Assembly (NCBI RefSeq): GCF_009828745.1
Contig: NZ_WTSX01000001.1
Location: forward strand, 238,694 to 302,693
Direction of reading: 5' to 3'
DNA from: Erysipelothrix anatis
GTDB taxonomy: Bacteria; Bacillota_I; Bacilli_A; Erysipelotrichales; Erysipelotrichaceae
Length of the DNA stretch: 64,000 nucleotides
Translations under genes and position numbers: made by a program
Shown here: one piece after another, positions 1 to 8,145 of the stretch
Numbering within the stretch: the first letter of the stretch is position 1
Layout of the letters: the number at the start of each line of letters is the position of its first letter
Notes under the pieces: model-generated
The model's input: the letters and a program-made list of their open reading frames with translations, nothing else
Database searches by the model: none
Told to the model about the DNA's origin: nothing

Positions 1-95
1 ATTTCGTGAATTTTGCCATTTTCAATCGCAATATCGCGGCGTTCGCCCTCATTACCTTTTGTGATTATCCATGCATTTTTTAATATGTGTCTCAT
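1..95 (-). CDS. pyrC: Dihydroorotase, N-terminal fragment (cut by window edge)
   Basis: Only the first 31 or so codons are inside the window. The start ATG is at 95-93 and directly follows the pyrB stop codon (98-96), so the two genes are translationally close. The visible peptide begins MRHILKNAWIITKG and continues through DIAIENGKIHE, the usual N-terminal beta strand pattern of dihydroorotase and related amidohydrolases. Dihydroorotase catalyses the third step of de novo pyrimidine synthesis in the cytosol. The position after pyrB in a PyrR-type attenuated operon supports the call. The metal-binding residues lie outside the window and cannot be checked. Confidence 0.8.
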   Translation of the reverse strand, partial: MRHILKNAWIITKGNEGERRDIAIENGKIHE

Positions 96-971
96 TTACC
101 CCTCCATCACTGATTCTAAGATTGCCATGCGCATATAAACACCATTTTCCATCTGTCGCACAATTCGTGATTGCGAACATTCAACCAATGCATCTGCGAT
201 TTCTACATTTCGATTTACAGGTGCTGGATGCATAATAATTGCATGTGGTTTCATTCGTTTTTGTCGTTCAAGACTTAAACCATAACTTTCATGATACCCT
301 TCTGCCGACATGAGCATCACATCATCATGACGTTCGAGTTGTACGCGAAGCATCATCACAACATCTGAAATTTCAATCGCAGTCTCAATATCTACATATT
401 CGCCCCATTGCAACATGCGCTCGTTGAAATACCATTTAGGACCTACCAGCAATACACGCGCTCCCAACGCTTTTAAGAGTTGCATGTTTGAATGAGCAAC
501 CCGTGAGTGCACTAAATCACCAATAATCGCTACAGTTAGCGTTTCAAAGTTCCCAAATTCTTCGTAAATCGTCATCATATCTAAAAGCGATTGTGATGGG
601 TGTGATCCACAACCAGATCCGGCATTCACAATATTTATGCCAAGGTTCATAAGGGGTTCATAGTAGTTATCATCAAAGTGACGAATAACCGCTGTATCAA
701 CACCTAATGCTTTCATCGTCAACAACGAATCGTATAAGGATTCGCCCTTTTGTACTGAACTCGTTTGAACTTCGAAGTTAATGATGTGCATACCTAAGCG
801 GTACTGTGCCATCTCAAAACTATGTTTAGTTCGAGTACTGTTTTCATAGAACATGTTCACAACATGACCGGTGACATGTTTCACTTCACCTTTTTTGTAG
901 GCGATAGCGCGATCAATTAAATGCATAACTTGGTTGGAAGATAAATCTTCCACATTGACAAAATGTCCCAT
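96..971 (-). CDS. pyrB: Aspartate carbamoyltransferase catalytic subunit
   Basis: Condenses carbamoyl phosphate with aspartate, the committed step of pyrimidine synthesis. The protein has the carbamoyl-phosphate loop FYENSTRTKHSFE, the HPSQSLLD motif and the GDLVHSRVAHSN motif of the aspartate-binding half, and its length of about 291 residues is normal. Two starts are possible. The reading frame has an ATG at 983, but the bases just after it form GGAGGG, which is well placed as a ribosome binding site for the ATG at 971, so I prefer 971 (MGHFVNVEDL). It is the first enzyme gene of a pyr operon continuing into pyrC. A terminator hairpin sits immediately upstream, so expression should depend on PyrR/UMP attenuation. 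Confidence 0.95.
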   Translation of the reverse strand: MGHFVNVEDLSSNQVMHLIDRAIAYKKGEVKHVTGHVVNMFYENSTRTKHSFEMAQYRLGMHIINFEVQTSSVQKGESLYDSLLTMKALGVDTAVIRHFDDNYYEPLMNLGINIVNAGSGCGSHPSQSLLDMMTIYEEFGNFETLTVAIIGDLVHSRVAHSNMQLLKALGARVLLVGPKWYFNERMLQWGEYVDIETAIEISDVVMMLRVQLERHDDVMLMSAEGYHESYGLSLERQKRMKPHAIIMHPAPVNRNVEIADALVECSQSRIVRQMENGVYMRMAILESVMEG

Positions 972-983
972 TCGTCCCTCCAT

Positions 984-1010
984 AAAAAAAGCTTGATCGT
1001 ATGACCAAGC
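984..1010 (-). terminator. pyr leader attenuator 2, terminator hairpin
   Basis: On the minus strand GCTTGGTCAT/ATGACCAAGC-type arms fold into a hairpin that runs straight into seven T residues, and the pyrB frame opens at once after it. A terminator directly in front of a start codon only makes sense as a conditional attenuator. It pairs functionally with the PyrR-type loop at 1039-1057. Confidence 0.8.
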
Positions 1011-1038
1011 AAGATGACTTAAAGAAGTGTTCTCGCTT

Positions 1039-1057
1039 TTGGTCTCTCTGGATCCAA
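1039..1057 (-). promoter_or_regulatory. PyrR-binding loop 2 (anti-antiterminator)
   Basis: The minus strand reads TTGGATCCAGAGAGACCAA. The arms TTGG/CCAA flank ATCCAGAGAGA, which matches the conserved loop recognised by PyrR in Firmicutes pyr leaders (UCCNGNGAGG-like). Binding with UMP would favour the terminator at 984-1010. Confidence 0.75.
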
Positions 1058-1068
1058 TTAAAGTGAAA

Positions 1069-1164
1069 TCACCTGATATATTCTCTATTGTGGAATAAAA
1101 ATGTCTTCTTTATTCGCATTTGATTTTTTAGATTGATATCAACTGTCTCTAAGCGATGCATCAT
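1069..1164 (-). CDS. 31-residue ORF between the two pyr attenuators
   Basis: A short frame starts with ATGATG at 1164 behind a perfect GGAGG (1175-1171, six bases away) and encodes MMHRLETVDINLKNQ... ending REYIR before TGA at 1069-1071. It lies after the first attenuator terminator and before the second PyrR loop, exactly where pyrR or pyrP sits in other Firmicutes. It has no hydrophobic segment and does not resemble PyrR or uracil permease. It may be a leader peptide that keeps ribosomes on the leader RNA, or a remnant left after loss of a gene. The ribosome binding site is seen directly. The function is unknown. Confidence 0.5.
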   Translation of the reverse strand: MMHRLETVDINLKNQMRIKKTFLFHNREYIR

Positions 1165-1183
1165 CTTAAGCCTCCATCTTTAC

Positions 1184-1217
1184 AAAAAAGAGCCTCTTTC
1201 GTGCAAGGAAAGAGACT
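1184..1217 (-). terminator. pyr leader attenuator 1, terminator hairpin
   Basis: On the minus strand AGTCTCTTTC and GAAAGAGGCT pair across a short loop and are followed by CTTTTTT. It lies downstream of the pyr promoter and PyrR loop 1, before any enzyme gene. Confidence 0.75.
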
Positions 1218-1244
1218 CATCGTGTGATGTTTCTTAAAGTCTTT

Positions 1245-1276
1245 CCTTGAATGCCTCTCTGGACATTACTTAAAGG
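1245..1276 (-). promoter_or_regulatory. PyrR-binding loop 1
   Basis: The minus strand has arms CCTT/AAGG and AATG/CATT closing on GTCCAGAGAGGC, which fits the PyrR recognition loop. The segment overlaps sequence (CAAGGAAAGACT) able to pair with the terminator arm at 1184-1217, giving the usual antiterminator/terminator choice. Confidence 0.75.
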
Positions 1277-1292
1277 ATTTTCTGTTAGGAAT

Positions 1293-1321
1293 ATCGTAAT
1301 TTATTTGAAGCATTAAGTCAA
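1293..1321 (-). promoter_or_regulatory. Promoter of the pyr leader
   Basis: On the minus strand a -35 TTGACT (1321-1316) and a -10 TACGAT (1298-1293) are separated by exactly 17 bases. Transcription would start near 1286 and run through both attenuators into pyrB. Confidence 0.65.
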
Positions 1322-1358
1322 GCAATCACAAGCAAAGGTTTGCATAAAAATGTACAAA

Positions 1359-1499
1359 TTAAAACGCTTGGTATCGCGTACGATGTTCTGGATATAAATC
1401 TTCAAAATTTCTAACGAGATACTGGAAAGAAATATTATCATACCAAAATTTATGGACTCGCTGTGTAGATATTTCCGGTTTAGTTAGAGACTCAAGCGT
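1359..1499 (-). other. In-frame 46-codon continuation after the amber stop
   Basis: Reading on past the TAG at 1500-1502 gives TLESLTKPEIST... then FWYDNISFQYLVRNFEDLYP and RTRYQAF before TAA at 1359-1361. Aromatic and charged residues are mixed as in a real cytosolic tail, unlike the random translation of AT-rich spacer. I take it as the lost C-terminus of the membrane protein at 1500-1919, or a sequencing error in the stop codon. Confidence 0.5.
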
Positions 1500-1919
1500 C
1501 TAACGATGTTGTTTTAAAAAATAAATAAGCACTGAAGGAACCACAATCATACAGACGTAGATTGCTATTGTCGCAACAATACTTGACTGAGCTTGCATCC
1601 ATAACGGTTCAACAACACGCTCATTCGTATACCGCTTGTAGAATCCAATAGTCATATGTAGCACGAAGGCAATGCCATTTATCCATCGAATATTGTTGAG
1701 CCATTGGATGCTATCCATGCGATTTTCTGGCGGTTCGTGGATCCTGTCTACATACGCAAACATGACGATCACAAAAAGATTAACATAGATTGGCACAAAC
1801 CATGCGGTTGATAAATCTAGATTGGGAAAAAGGCTAAAAATAGCCAGAGCAGATCCGAGTAGCACACACCAATCCAATAGTGTGCGCCATCCTGTATGTT
1901 TACTGAAGAATTTGTACAT
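1500..1919 (-). CDS. Unknown multi-pass membrane protein, probably cut short by an amber codon
   Basis: The 139-residue product has about four hydrophobic segments (roughly residues 15-35, 42-58, 78-95 and 113-135) and no family I recognise. A good ribosome binding site (AAGGTGA) precedes the ATG at 1919. The frame stops at TAG (1500-1502), but the same frame then stays open for 46 more codons to a TAA at 1359, and that tail looks like real protein sequence. The gene may therefore be a truncated version of a protein of about 186 residues. It is separated from its neighbours by its own leader and by the pyr promoter. Confidence 0.6.
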   Translation of the reverse strand: MYKFFSKHTGWRTLLDWCVLLGSALAIFSLFPNLDLSTAWFVPIYVNLFVIVMFAYVDRIHEPPENRMDSIQWLNNIRWINGIAFVLHMTIGFYKRYTNERVVEPLWMQAQSSIVATIAIYVCMIVVPSVLIYFLKQHR

Positions 1920-1971
1920 AGTATCACCTTTTTAATAATTATAGCATACACACATCAGTCATTTTTTCCGT

Positions 1972-1995
1972 AAAAAAAGATCGCTATTTAGCGAG
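1972..1995 (-). terminator. Terminator after the methyltransferase-like gene
   Basis: On the minus strand GCTCGCTA and TAGCGATC form a tight hairpin followed by seven T residues. It overlaps the stop codon of the gene ending at 1988. Confidence 0.75.
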
Positions 1996-2542
1996 CCTTT
2001 ATTATTAGCGGCTTATATGCATCTATAATAATAGACGCCATCCCTATTTTTTCATGACTGTTGCGACTATCAAAGCGCAAAGAACGCCCAATCATTCCAT
2101 CGTCAGGGTTCCAATAACTAAAGTGAAAATCACCATTTTCATCACAATATTCTAAGAGATTGACACTAAATCCTGCGCGTTCAAAAACAGCGATAAGTTG
2201 CTTATAAGTATATAGAATTTTATGGGTATATGCCGGATGATCTTGGGGACCCGGACCGCCGACCCCAACGAGTTTTAGAAACGATGCATCTTGCAAATTC
2301 CCGTCTGGTACTGCTACGCGAATGTACCCACCTGGTTGTAAATACTCATAGCAAAGCCTTGCAGCACAAATCCCTTCTGCTTCGGTAAAATGTTCCCAAA
2401 CATGCTCAGCCAGAAATGCTTGAGCCTTTTCATTTGAAAAATAAGCGTGCATACTGTCCGATGATAGCACATCTAAGTCTTCGTGATTCGTTGCAATCCA
2501 TCCAGGATAATCGGTTGTTCCAGCGCCAATGATTACCTTCAC
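1988..2542 (-). CDS. Putative SAM-dependent methyltransferase-like protein
   Basis: The 184-residue protein opens with VIIGAGTTDYPGW and carries AEHVWEHFTEAEG followed by YLQPGGYIRVAVPDG. This arrangement is typical of the short predicted SAM-dependent methyltransferases that have lost part of motif I (COG4627-like). The substrate is unknown. Its ATG overlaps the stop of the upstream peptidase E-like gene by four bases (ATGA), so the two are co-translated. A terminator overlaps its 3' end, closing a two-gene operon. Confidence 0.65.
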   Translation of the reverse strand: MKVIIGAGTTDYPGWIATNHEDLDVLSSDSMHAYFSNEKAQAFLAEHVWEHFTEAEGICAARLCYEYLQPGGYIRVAVPDGNLQDASFLKLVGVGGPGPQDHPAYTHKILYTYKQLIAVFERAGFSVNLLEYCDENGDFHFSYWNPDDGMIGRSLRFDSRNSHEKIGMASIIIDAYKPLIIKAR

Positions 2543-3171
2543 TTTGGAACACCGGCCGTAATAATATTCAATTCATCATTAATCACCACAACTGCTTGTT
2601 GGTCATCAATAACACATAAATTATAAGTGTCACTGTATGTTTCAATAATCTCATCGACTTCGGCATCAAAATATTCATTCCCTTGATGCGGAACGATATG
2701 AATATCAACCAAGTTTAAGCCGCGATGACTCGTTAGCGTTGTTGCCGCAGCTTCATTATCCATGAGCGTTATGTAGCCAATGTTCGGTGTACATACAATT
2801 GATCCTGCCGACTCACCAATGTACCATTTCCCACGTGCAACATGATTTTCAATCGCCTTATCGATATTTTTCTTACGTAATTCCTGAAGTAAGTAAAATG
2901 TATTTCCTCCTGATACATAAATGATATCACTTGCCTCAATGATGGACGTAATCTCAGCTTCCTGTAAGGCACCTATTTCAAGATTCGTGAGTGTCATATT
3001 ATGCGACTCAAACCATTGTCTTGCGTCATCGACGTAGAAGTCTACGGTCTCCACATACGAGGCCGTTGGAATAAAGGCAACACGTAAGGGCCTGTCTCCA
3101 CTCTTAATTCCCAGTTTTTCTAATTCTGGGGCAAAATCTATAAATGATGACGTGAGTACTAAGTTTTTCAT
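2539..3171 (-). CDS. Peptidase E-like (family S51) protein
   Basis: The 210-residue cytosolic protein has the class I glutamine amidotransferase-like fold of peptidase E. It shows IIYVSGGNTFYLLQEL, the nucleophile elbow IGESAGSIV with its serine, and a later IVPHQGN segment. Peptidase E family members cleave Asp-X dipeptides, but several homologues have other roles, so substrate is unproven. It is the first gene of an operon with the methyltransferase-like gene, with a four-base overlap. The start is ATG with GGAGA-type ribosome binding site just upstream. Confidence 0.8.
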   Translation of the reverse strand: MKNLVLTSSFIDFAPELEKLGIKSGDRPLRVAFIPTASYVETVDFYVDDARQWFESHNMTLTNLEIGALQEAEITSIIEASDIIYVSGGNTFYLLQELRKKNIDKAIENHVARGKWYIGESAGSIVCTPNIGYITLMDNEAAATTLTSHRGLNLVDIHIVPHQGNEYFDAEVDEIIETYSDTYNLCVIDDQQAVVVINDELNIITAGVPK

Positions 3172-3207
3172 GCGATCTCCTTTAAACGGTGTTAGTCCTA
3201 TTATACC

Positions 3208-4503
3208 TTAAACTTTTTGCGTGTATTGAATTAGCCGGAATATATTTTGGATATCACGATCATTCGGTAAATCTGAGATAGGATACAACTTCTTGATTAC
3301 AGGTGTACCTTCGAAAATACGACTTGTCGTCGACAATACGAGGTCAAAGTCTTTGTGTGGGTCAAATTCAAAGAAGTGTTGTGTGTTAAAATACTTTGTC
3401 AAGAATGCAATAATCGCTTGGGTATGGTGCGAACCCAAATCACTGTAAATCGCAATGTCCAAACGCTTGTAGTTGCGCAGATGAGGAATGTTGTTGTAGA
3501 TGTGGAAAACCATGTCATCCACAAATGGTAGCAAATCGATACCTAAATCTTCTCCTAACGATTGGGTTCCTAATTCAACATAATTAGCATAGTAGGAATT
3601 TTGACGTTTAAATTCTTTGTAAAAAATTGCATGTCGACTCATGATCGTATCGATTTTCACAGGGAAAGTACGTGCCCAAATAACTAGAATATAGAGGGTC
3701 TCGAGGAATGTTTCGTACGAATCCGCATCAATTTTTGAACGATCAAATAAGGCATCAAAGTTACGTTGGACTGAGGCAACATAATCACGGTGGAACGTTT
3801 CATGATCAATGGCTAAAACTGTATTACGGAATTGATCAATAATTGCAGCCTCGGTTGTTTGATGTGTTTGAATGCGATACATCGCAACGCGAATAATCAT
3901 TTCAATATTATCAACAATGTGTACTGCCTCTACATTTTTATAGGTCGAAACGTAGTTTAGGACTTCCGCAAAAGCTTTTCGATCAACTGCAGGAAGCGTC
4001 GGTTCTAAATCCGAAAATTTGATGATCTCTGCGATGGCATAGTTAAGATGCCCTTCGCTCGTTGTCGTGTAGACGAGGGCATTGTTTTGATTATAAACCA
4101 CTTCACTTTTAAACTGTTTCATGAACTTGTTGATTTCAATCACAATTTTTCGCAAATGTGATTCACTGTAGGACAAATCAAGGGCATGATCGACAATTGT
4201 ATGCGTTGGATTTTCAAAAATGTTGAGCAAAAAACGAATTCCGATTTCATTACGGAACAGTTCCTTTCGCACCTCAATAAAATCCTGCATTGCATTGTTC
4301 GTTATGAAAATATTATTTTTATTAATGCGAATGTCTAGAAACTCGCCCCATTGCTCACGCATGAATTCCAAATCGGCATACACTGTATTTTTACTAGAAC
4401 TATTGACAGTTTGAATCATATCGAAGGTCACAACACCGGTCTCGCGTGTGATGTCGATAATCTTAAGATAACGTAATGTTTTTGCACTTAACAAATTCTT
4501 CAT
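3208..4503 (-). CDS. Mga-like helix-turn-helix transcription regulator
   Basis: The 431-residue protein starts with a winged helix region (about residues 1-70: LSAKTLRYLKIIDITRE, then SSKNTVYADLEFM) and a second HTH around 105-125 (DLSYSESHLRKIVIEINKFM). It then has a long helical, PRD-like middle and a C-terminal domain resembling the EIIB-like end of Mga/AtxA regulators (YKRLDIAIYSDLGSHHTQAI). Mga-family proteins in streptococci and bacilli control surface and virulence genes in response to sugar status through PRD phosphorylation. The gene stands alone and its target is not evident from the neighbours. The Mga assignment rests on domain order and overall look. Confidence 0.7.
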   Translation of the reverse strand: MKNLLSAKTLRYLKIIDITRETGVVTFDMIQTVNSSSKNTVYADLEFMREQWGEFLDIRINKNNIFITNNAMQDFIEVRKELFRNEIGIRFLLNIFENPTHTIVDHALDLSYSESHLRKIVIEINKFMKQFKSEVVYNQNNALVYTTTSEGHLNYAIAEIIKFSDLEPTLPAVDRKAFAEVLNYVSTYKNVEAVHIVDNIEMIIRVAMYRIQTHQTTEAAIIDQFRNTVLAIDHETFHRDYVASVQRNFDALFDRSKIDADSYETFLETLYILVIWARTFPVKIDTIMSRHAIFYKEFKRQNSYYANYVELGTQSLGEDLGIDLLPFVDDMVFHIYNNIPHLRNYKRLDIAIYSDLGSHHTQAIIAFLTKYFNTQHFFEFDPHKDFDLVLSTTSRIFEGTPVIKKLYPISDLPNDRDIQNIFRLIQYTQKV

Positions 4504-4720
4504 GTTCCTACCCCCTAGTTACATGATATACATATACTTTCATTTTAATTCATGTTACGTTGTCTTTCAAACCAAATGTGATGATAAATGCATAATTTAC
4601 ACATAAAACTCATATTTTCACAAGCATTTAAGAATATTTGTCCATTTAGACATCAATACATACAACTTAGACATAATAAAAGAAGATGCACACATTGTAC
4701 ACCTTTTCGAACTCTATAAA
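4504..4720. other. Spacer between ahpF and the Mga-like gene
   Basis: This is AT-rich and has no credible ORF. It should hold the promoter of the Mga-like gene. Near its left-hand edge next to ahpF lies a hairpin (4683-4705) listed separately. Confidence 0.5.
4683..4705 (-). terminator. Probable ahpCF terminator
   Basis: On the minus strand AAGGTGTACA and TGTGCATCTT pair fully if two G-U pairs are allowed, with a three-base loop, followed by CTTTTATT. The T-tract is imperfect. Confidence 0.45.
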
Positions 4721-6232
4721 TTATTCGCGAATGAGTGCATCAAAAGCCCCCAATGCAGCAGTGGCACCAGACCCCATCGCGATGATGATTTGCTTGTAAG
4801 AGCTATCGGTACAGTCCCCAGCTGCAAAGATTCCAGGAACACTTGTTGCACCATGTTTATCTACAATAATTTCACCTTGTTTTGTCTTTTCAACAAAATC
4901 GCCCAACCATTCTGTATTCGGTACTAGCCCAATTTGGACAAATACGCCCTCAAGATCAACATGACTTTCCACGTCTGTATCTCGATTTTTATAACGTAAG
5001 CCGTTGACACTATCCGCACCCTCAATCGACATTGTTTGAGCATTGGTCACAACGGTTACATTTTCAAGTGTTGCAAGACGTTTTTGAAGCACTTCATCAG
5101 CTTTCAATTCAGGCATAAATTCAACAACAGTTACATGTTTGGTAATTCCTGCCAAATCAATTGCTGCTTCAATTCCTGAATTTCCACCTCCGATAACGGC
5201 GACACGTTTGCCCTCAAAAAGAGGTCCATCACAGTGTGGGCAATAAGCAACCCCTTTATTTTTAAATGCTTGTTCACCTGGGACATTTACATTGCGCCAA
5301 CGCGCACCTGTCGCAAGGATAACCATTTTACTTCGTATTTCGGTACCATCTTCTAACGTTGCGACTGAAAGGTCGTCTTTACGAAGGGACGCAACCGTCC
5401 GGGATTTGATAATGTCGATTGGATACTCATTAACGTGAGCTTCTAAAGCCATTGCTAATTTGGGTCCTTCAGTTTGTGGAACACTGATTAAGTTTTCGAT
5501 GGAGAGCGTCTCTAAGACTTGACCACCCATCCGGTCCGTAATCATTCCAACACGAAGTCCTTTACGTGCTGCATAAATAGCAGAGCTACTTCCGGCTGGA
5601 CCACCACCAATCACAAGAATATCGTAAGGCTTCGATAAATCTGCAGTAATTGCAGCTTTTCCGCCTACTTTGTCCACAATTTCTTCTAAAGTAATACGAC
5701 CACCAGAGAATTCTTCACCATTCAACATGACAGTTGGTACAGCCATGATGTTATGCGCTTCAATTTCTGATTTGAAGATACCACCGTCAATCATTGTATG
5801 ACTAATATTCGGATTGAGTACTGCCATAATATTGAGCGCTTGAACAACATCTGGGCAAATATGACACGATAAACTAACATACGTTTCAAAATGTAATGAA
5901 TCTGTAATACCTTGAATTCTTTGAATCAGACTTGCATCAACTTTGGGAGCACGTCCACTAGCTTGAATTAATGCCAAGACAAACGATGACAATTCATGAC
6001 CTAATGGAATTGCAGCAAAGACAATACCTGTATCACCAATCGCAAAACTTGGGGTTCGCGATAAAGTATCAGAAACTACCGAAATTCGTGGTGATAATGC
6101 AGCAACTTCTTCCACAAATGATTTTAATTTGAGAGACGTTTCATCACTACCAACACTGAGGGTTAAGACAACATCACCTTCAAGTAAGGCAACATAACTT
6201 TCAAGTTGCTTAACGATTGTGGCATCAAGCAT
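4721..6232 (-). CDS. ahpF: Alkyl hydroperoxide reductase subunit F
   Basis: This flavoprotein disulfide reductase passes electrons from NAD(P)H to AhpC. The 503 residues show an N-terminal double thioredoxin-like region with CHIC at 123-126, an FAD-binding [17 protein letters not shown] near 209, the active-site CPHC at 331-334, an NAD(P)H-binding [10 protein letters not shown], and a C-terminal FAD motif [10 protein letters not shown]. All redox cysteines are present, so it should be active. It lies two bases after the ahpC stop and is surely co-transcribed with it. Regulation is expected through the Fur/PerR-type box upstream of ahpC. Confidence 0.95.
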   Translation of the reverse strand: MLDATIVKQLESYVALLEGDVVLTLSVGSDETSLKLKSFVEEVAALSPRISVVSDTLSRTPSFAIGDTGIVFAAIPLGHELSSFVLALIQASGRAPKVDASLIQRIQGITDSLHFETYVSLSCHICPDVVQALNIMAVLNPNISHTMIDGGIFKSEIEAHNIMAVPTVMLNGEEFSGGRITLEEIVDKVGGKAAITADLSKPYDILVIGGGPAGSSSAIYAARKGLRVGMITDRMGGQVLETLSIENLISVPQTEGPKLAMALEAHVNEYPIDIIKSRTVASLRKDDLSVATLEDGTEIRSKMVILATGARWRNVNVPGEQAFKNKGVAYCPHCDGPLFEGKRVAVIGGGNSGIEAAIDLAGITKHVTVVEFMPELKADEVLQKRLATLENVTVVTNAQTMSIEGADSVNGLRYKNRDTDVESHVDLEGVFVQIGLVPNTEWLGDFVEKTKQGEIIVDKHGATSVPGIFAAGDCTDSSYKQIIIAMGSGATAALGAFDALIRE

Positions 6233-6234
6233 GA

Positions 6235-6798
6235 TTAAATTTTCCCTACAAGGTCAAGTCCTGGAGTTAACGTTTCTTCTCCTTCTTTCCATTTTGCTGG
6301 GCAAACTTCACCAGGATTTTTGCGAACATATTGTGCGGCTTTAATTTTATCAATGAGTGTACTTGCATCACGGCCAATACCATCGGCATTGATTTCCATT
6401 GCTTGAACGACACCATCTGGATCGATAATAAAGGTACCACGTTGCGCTGTTCCTTCTTCTTCATTAAGGACATCAAAGAATCGAGAAATACGATGTGATG
6501 GATCACCAATCATAATATATTCAATCGTACTGATTACTTCTGAATGATCATGCCATGCTTTGTGTGTAAAGTGTGTATCAGTAGATACTGAGTACACTTC
6601 AACACCCAATTTTTTAAGCGTTTCATATTGATCTTGAAGGTCTGCTAGTTCCGTTGGACATACAAATGTGAAGTCCGCTGGGTAGAAGCATACAACGCTC
6701 CATTGCCCTTTAAAGTTTTCATCACTGACACTGATGAATTCTTCGTTATGATATGCATTCGCTGTGAATGGTTCAATTGTTTTTCCAATTAATGACAT
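6235..6798 (-). CDS. ahpC: Alkyl hydroperoxide reductase subunit C (2-Cys peroxiredoxin)
   Basis: This cytosolic typical 2-Cys peroxiredoxin of 187 residues reduces H2O2, organic peroxides and peroxynitrite. The peroxidatic cysteine is Cys47 in [14 protein letters not shown] and the resolving cysteine is Cys166 in GEVCPAKW, both in family-standard positions. The ribosome binding site AAGGAGG precedes the ATG. It is first in the ahpC-ahpF operon. A likely promoter (TTGACT, 17 bases, GACAAT) lies upstream with an iron/peroxide-type operator touching its -35 region. Confidence 0.97.
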   Translation of the reverse strand: MSLIGKTIEPFTANAYHNEEFISVSDENFKGQWSVVCFYPADFTFVCPTELADLQDQYETLKKLGVEVYSVSTDTHFTHKAWHDHSEVISTIEYIMIGDPSHRISRFFDVLNEEEGTAQRGTFIIDPDGVVQAMEINADGIGRDASTLIDKIKAAQYVRKNPGEVCPAKWKEGEETLTPGLDLVGKI

Positions 6799-6858
6799 AC
6801 TTTATCCTCCTTGGGTTTCCCCGCTACAAACATTGTCTCGCGTTCGTTAGTCAAAGTC

Positions 6859-6883
6859 AATGATAATAGTTATCATTATCATT
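6859..6883 (-). promoter_or_regulatory. Fur/PerR-type operator upstream of ahpC
   Basis: Nine-base arms AATGATAAT and ATTATCATT are separated by seven bases, within the GATAAT-rich pattern of Fur-family boxes. It lies directly upstream of a TTGACT -35 element for ahpC. The most likely binder is PerR, the usual ahp repressor in Firmicutes, but the sequence is equally Fur-like. Confidence 0.7.
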
Positions 6884-6936
6884 GAATACTCACATTTTGT
6901 AAGATTCGTAGAAAATATCATGGATTTCCTTGCAAA

Positions 6937-6965
6937 CAAAAAAAGATTGCTATTAAACAATCTTT
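6937..6965 (-). terminator. Terminator after the frataxin-like gene
   Basis: On the minus strand AAAGATTG and CAATCTTT pair across about eight bases and run into TTTTTTTG. It lies between the gene ending at 7120 and the ahp promoter. Confidence 0.7.
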
Positions 6966-6969
6966 TCGA

Positions 6970-7018
6970 ACCACACGCAGAATTGAGAACAAGGAAGAGA
7001 AACAATGATTCGTGTGGT
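6970..7018 (-). repeat. Inverted repeat in the spacer after the frataxin-like gene
   Basis: Eight-base arms ACCACACG (6970-6977) and CGTGTGGT (7011-7018) are perfect complements, 33 bases apart, directly ahead of the terminator. It may simply stabilise the 3' end of the message. No ORF here is credible. Confidence 0.35.
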
Positions 7019-7119
7019 ATGATCCCAGAATAATGTGTAGTGTTCATCCCTACCTTGAAAGTATAGATAATTATTGTTTTCGTGACATCATTTTTGTGTA
7101 AATGCTTTGTTAAGAAAAT

Positions 7120-7482
7120 CTAGCGCCAAAATGATGTTACGGTTGCTTTATCTTCGATGTTAAATGTAATAATCTCTTCAAGTAAATCCCATGCAATCGC
7201 ATCATTCCATTTAATTCGGAAGAGATTGCTTGTTGCCTTATACCCTGCCTCTTTAATGGAGAGTTCAAATTGCTTCATCGCTATGACTTCTGGTGCAACA
7301 GCAATGTGTTGTTTTGACACACTAAAAGCGATGATAAATGTTCCATGATCTAAAAACATGGGTTGGTTCCATTTAACAACTGCTTCGAGTTGTGGATAAC
7401 GGGTTTGAATCCATGTCAGAATTGACGCCAGTTTCTCCCGTTGATGTACATCTTCCATTGTTGCTAAAAATTCATCATGCAT
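7120..7482 (-). CDS. DUF1801/YdhG-type frataxin-like protein
   Basis: The 120-residue cytosolic protein contains VVKWNQPMFLDHGTFIIAFSVSKQHIAVAPE and LFRIKWNDAIAWDLLEEII, split here for reading, which is the pattern of DUF1801 proteins including Bacillus YdhG (Fra), an intracellular iron chaperone with a frataxin-like fold. The iron role is family knowledge and is not shown here. It is a single-gene unit with its own terminator, next to ahpCF, which fits a general iron/oxidative theme. Ribosome binding site is GGAGATC ahead of ATG. Confidence 0.7.
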   Translation of the reverse strand: MHDEFLATMEDVHQREKLASILTWIQTRYPQLEAVVKWNQPMFLDHGTFIIAFSVSKQHIAVAPEVIAMKQFELSIKEAGYKATSNLFRIKWNDAIAWDLLEEIITFNIEDKATVTSFWR

Positions 7483-7596
7483 AGGGTGATCTCCTTATAA
7501 AGGCTTACGCCTAAATCTATAGTCCAATTATACCATGCCCCTAGAATACGGTACCACTTCGATACTTTAAAGCCCATTGAAATAGTACCATGTTTA
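7483..7596. other. Spacer between kdpC and the frataxin-like gene
   Basis: There is no ORF and no convincing terminator for the kdp operon in this stretch. It must contain the promoter of the frataxin-like gene. Confidence 0.4.
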
Positions 7597-8136
7597 TTAT
7601 TTTTGCAGTTCGTATAGAGCCCGATTGAGCGCCAGTACATGCGTAAGCTTGTGATTATCCGTATGTGTATCGATTAATTCAAGAAGATCCGTTTCTGATA
7701 AACCCGTTGCCGCGCTCACCCGAGTTACTTGAAAGCGTGCAGCCTCATAACTAATATGTGGATCTAATCCAGATCCCGATTCTGTGACCAAATCCGTCGG
7801 CACCAATTTTTCTGGTGATAAAGCTACCAGACGCGTTTCAATGCGCTCTTTCAGTTCCGAATCGGTAACACTGTAGTTATTCGATCCCGACCCAAAATCA
7901 TTGCCCTGCATATTGTAGAAGACGCGGGATGGTCGTCCCCAAAAATACGTTGATTCTTCAAAATTCTGCCCAACTAATTCTGATCCGACAATGACACCAT
8001 CCTCATACATAAGACTACCATTCGCTTGATGCGACATTGTAAGTTGCGCAACACCAGTAAGTGCTAAGGGAAAGATACCCCCACACATGAGTGTAAGTAC
8101 GATGACAAAGATCCAATTTTTTATTATTTTTTTCAT
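7597..8136 (-). CDS. kdpC: K+-transporting ATPase subunit C
   Basis: The single-span membrane subunit of 179 residues couples KdpA to KdpB in the high-affinity potassium pump. It has one N-terminal transmembrane helix (about 8-30), then the conserved YFWGRPSR, SGGSN-like GSGSNNYSVTD and ESGSGLDPHISYEAA segments, followed by HTDNHKLTHVLALNRAL at the end. Length and motifs are standard. It is the last gene of kdpFABC, nine bases after kdpB. Confidence 0.95.
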   Translation of the reverse strand: MKKIIKNWIFVIVLTLMCGGIFPLALTGVAQLTMSHQANGSLMYEDGVIVGSELVGQNFEESTYFWGRPSRVFYNMQGNDFGSGSNNYSVTDSELKERIETRLVALSPEKLVPTDLVTESGSGLDPHISYEAARFQVTRVSAATGLSETDLLELIDTHTDNHKLTHVLALNRALYELQK

Positions 8137-8145
8137 ACAACCCTC

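Noticed and set aside
1500..1502. Pyrrolysine or other recoding of the TAG
   Set aside because: No pyl genes or recoding structure are visible in the window. A mutation or sequencing error is simpler.
6847..7047. 66-codon minus-strand frame upstream of ahpC
   Set aside because: It covers the Fur/PerR box and a terminator, has biased, non-protein-like composition, and lacks an RBS.
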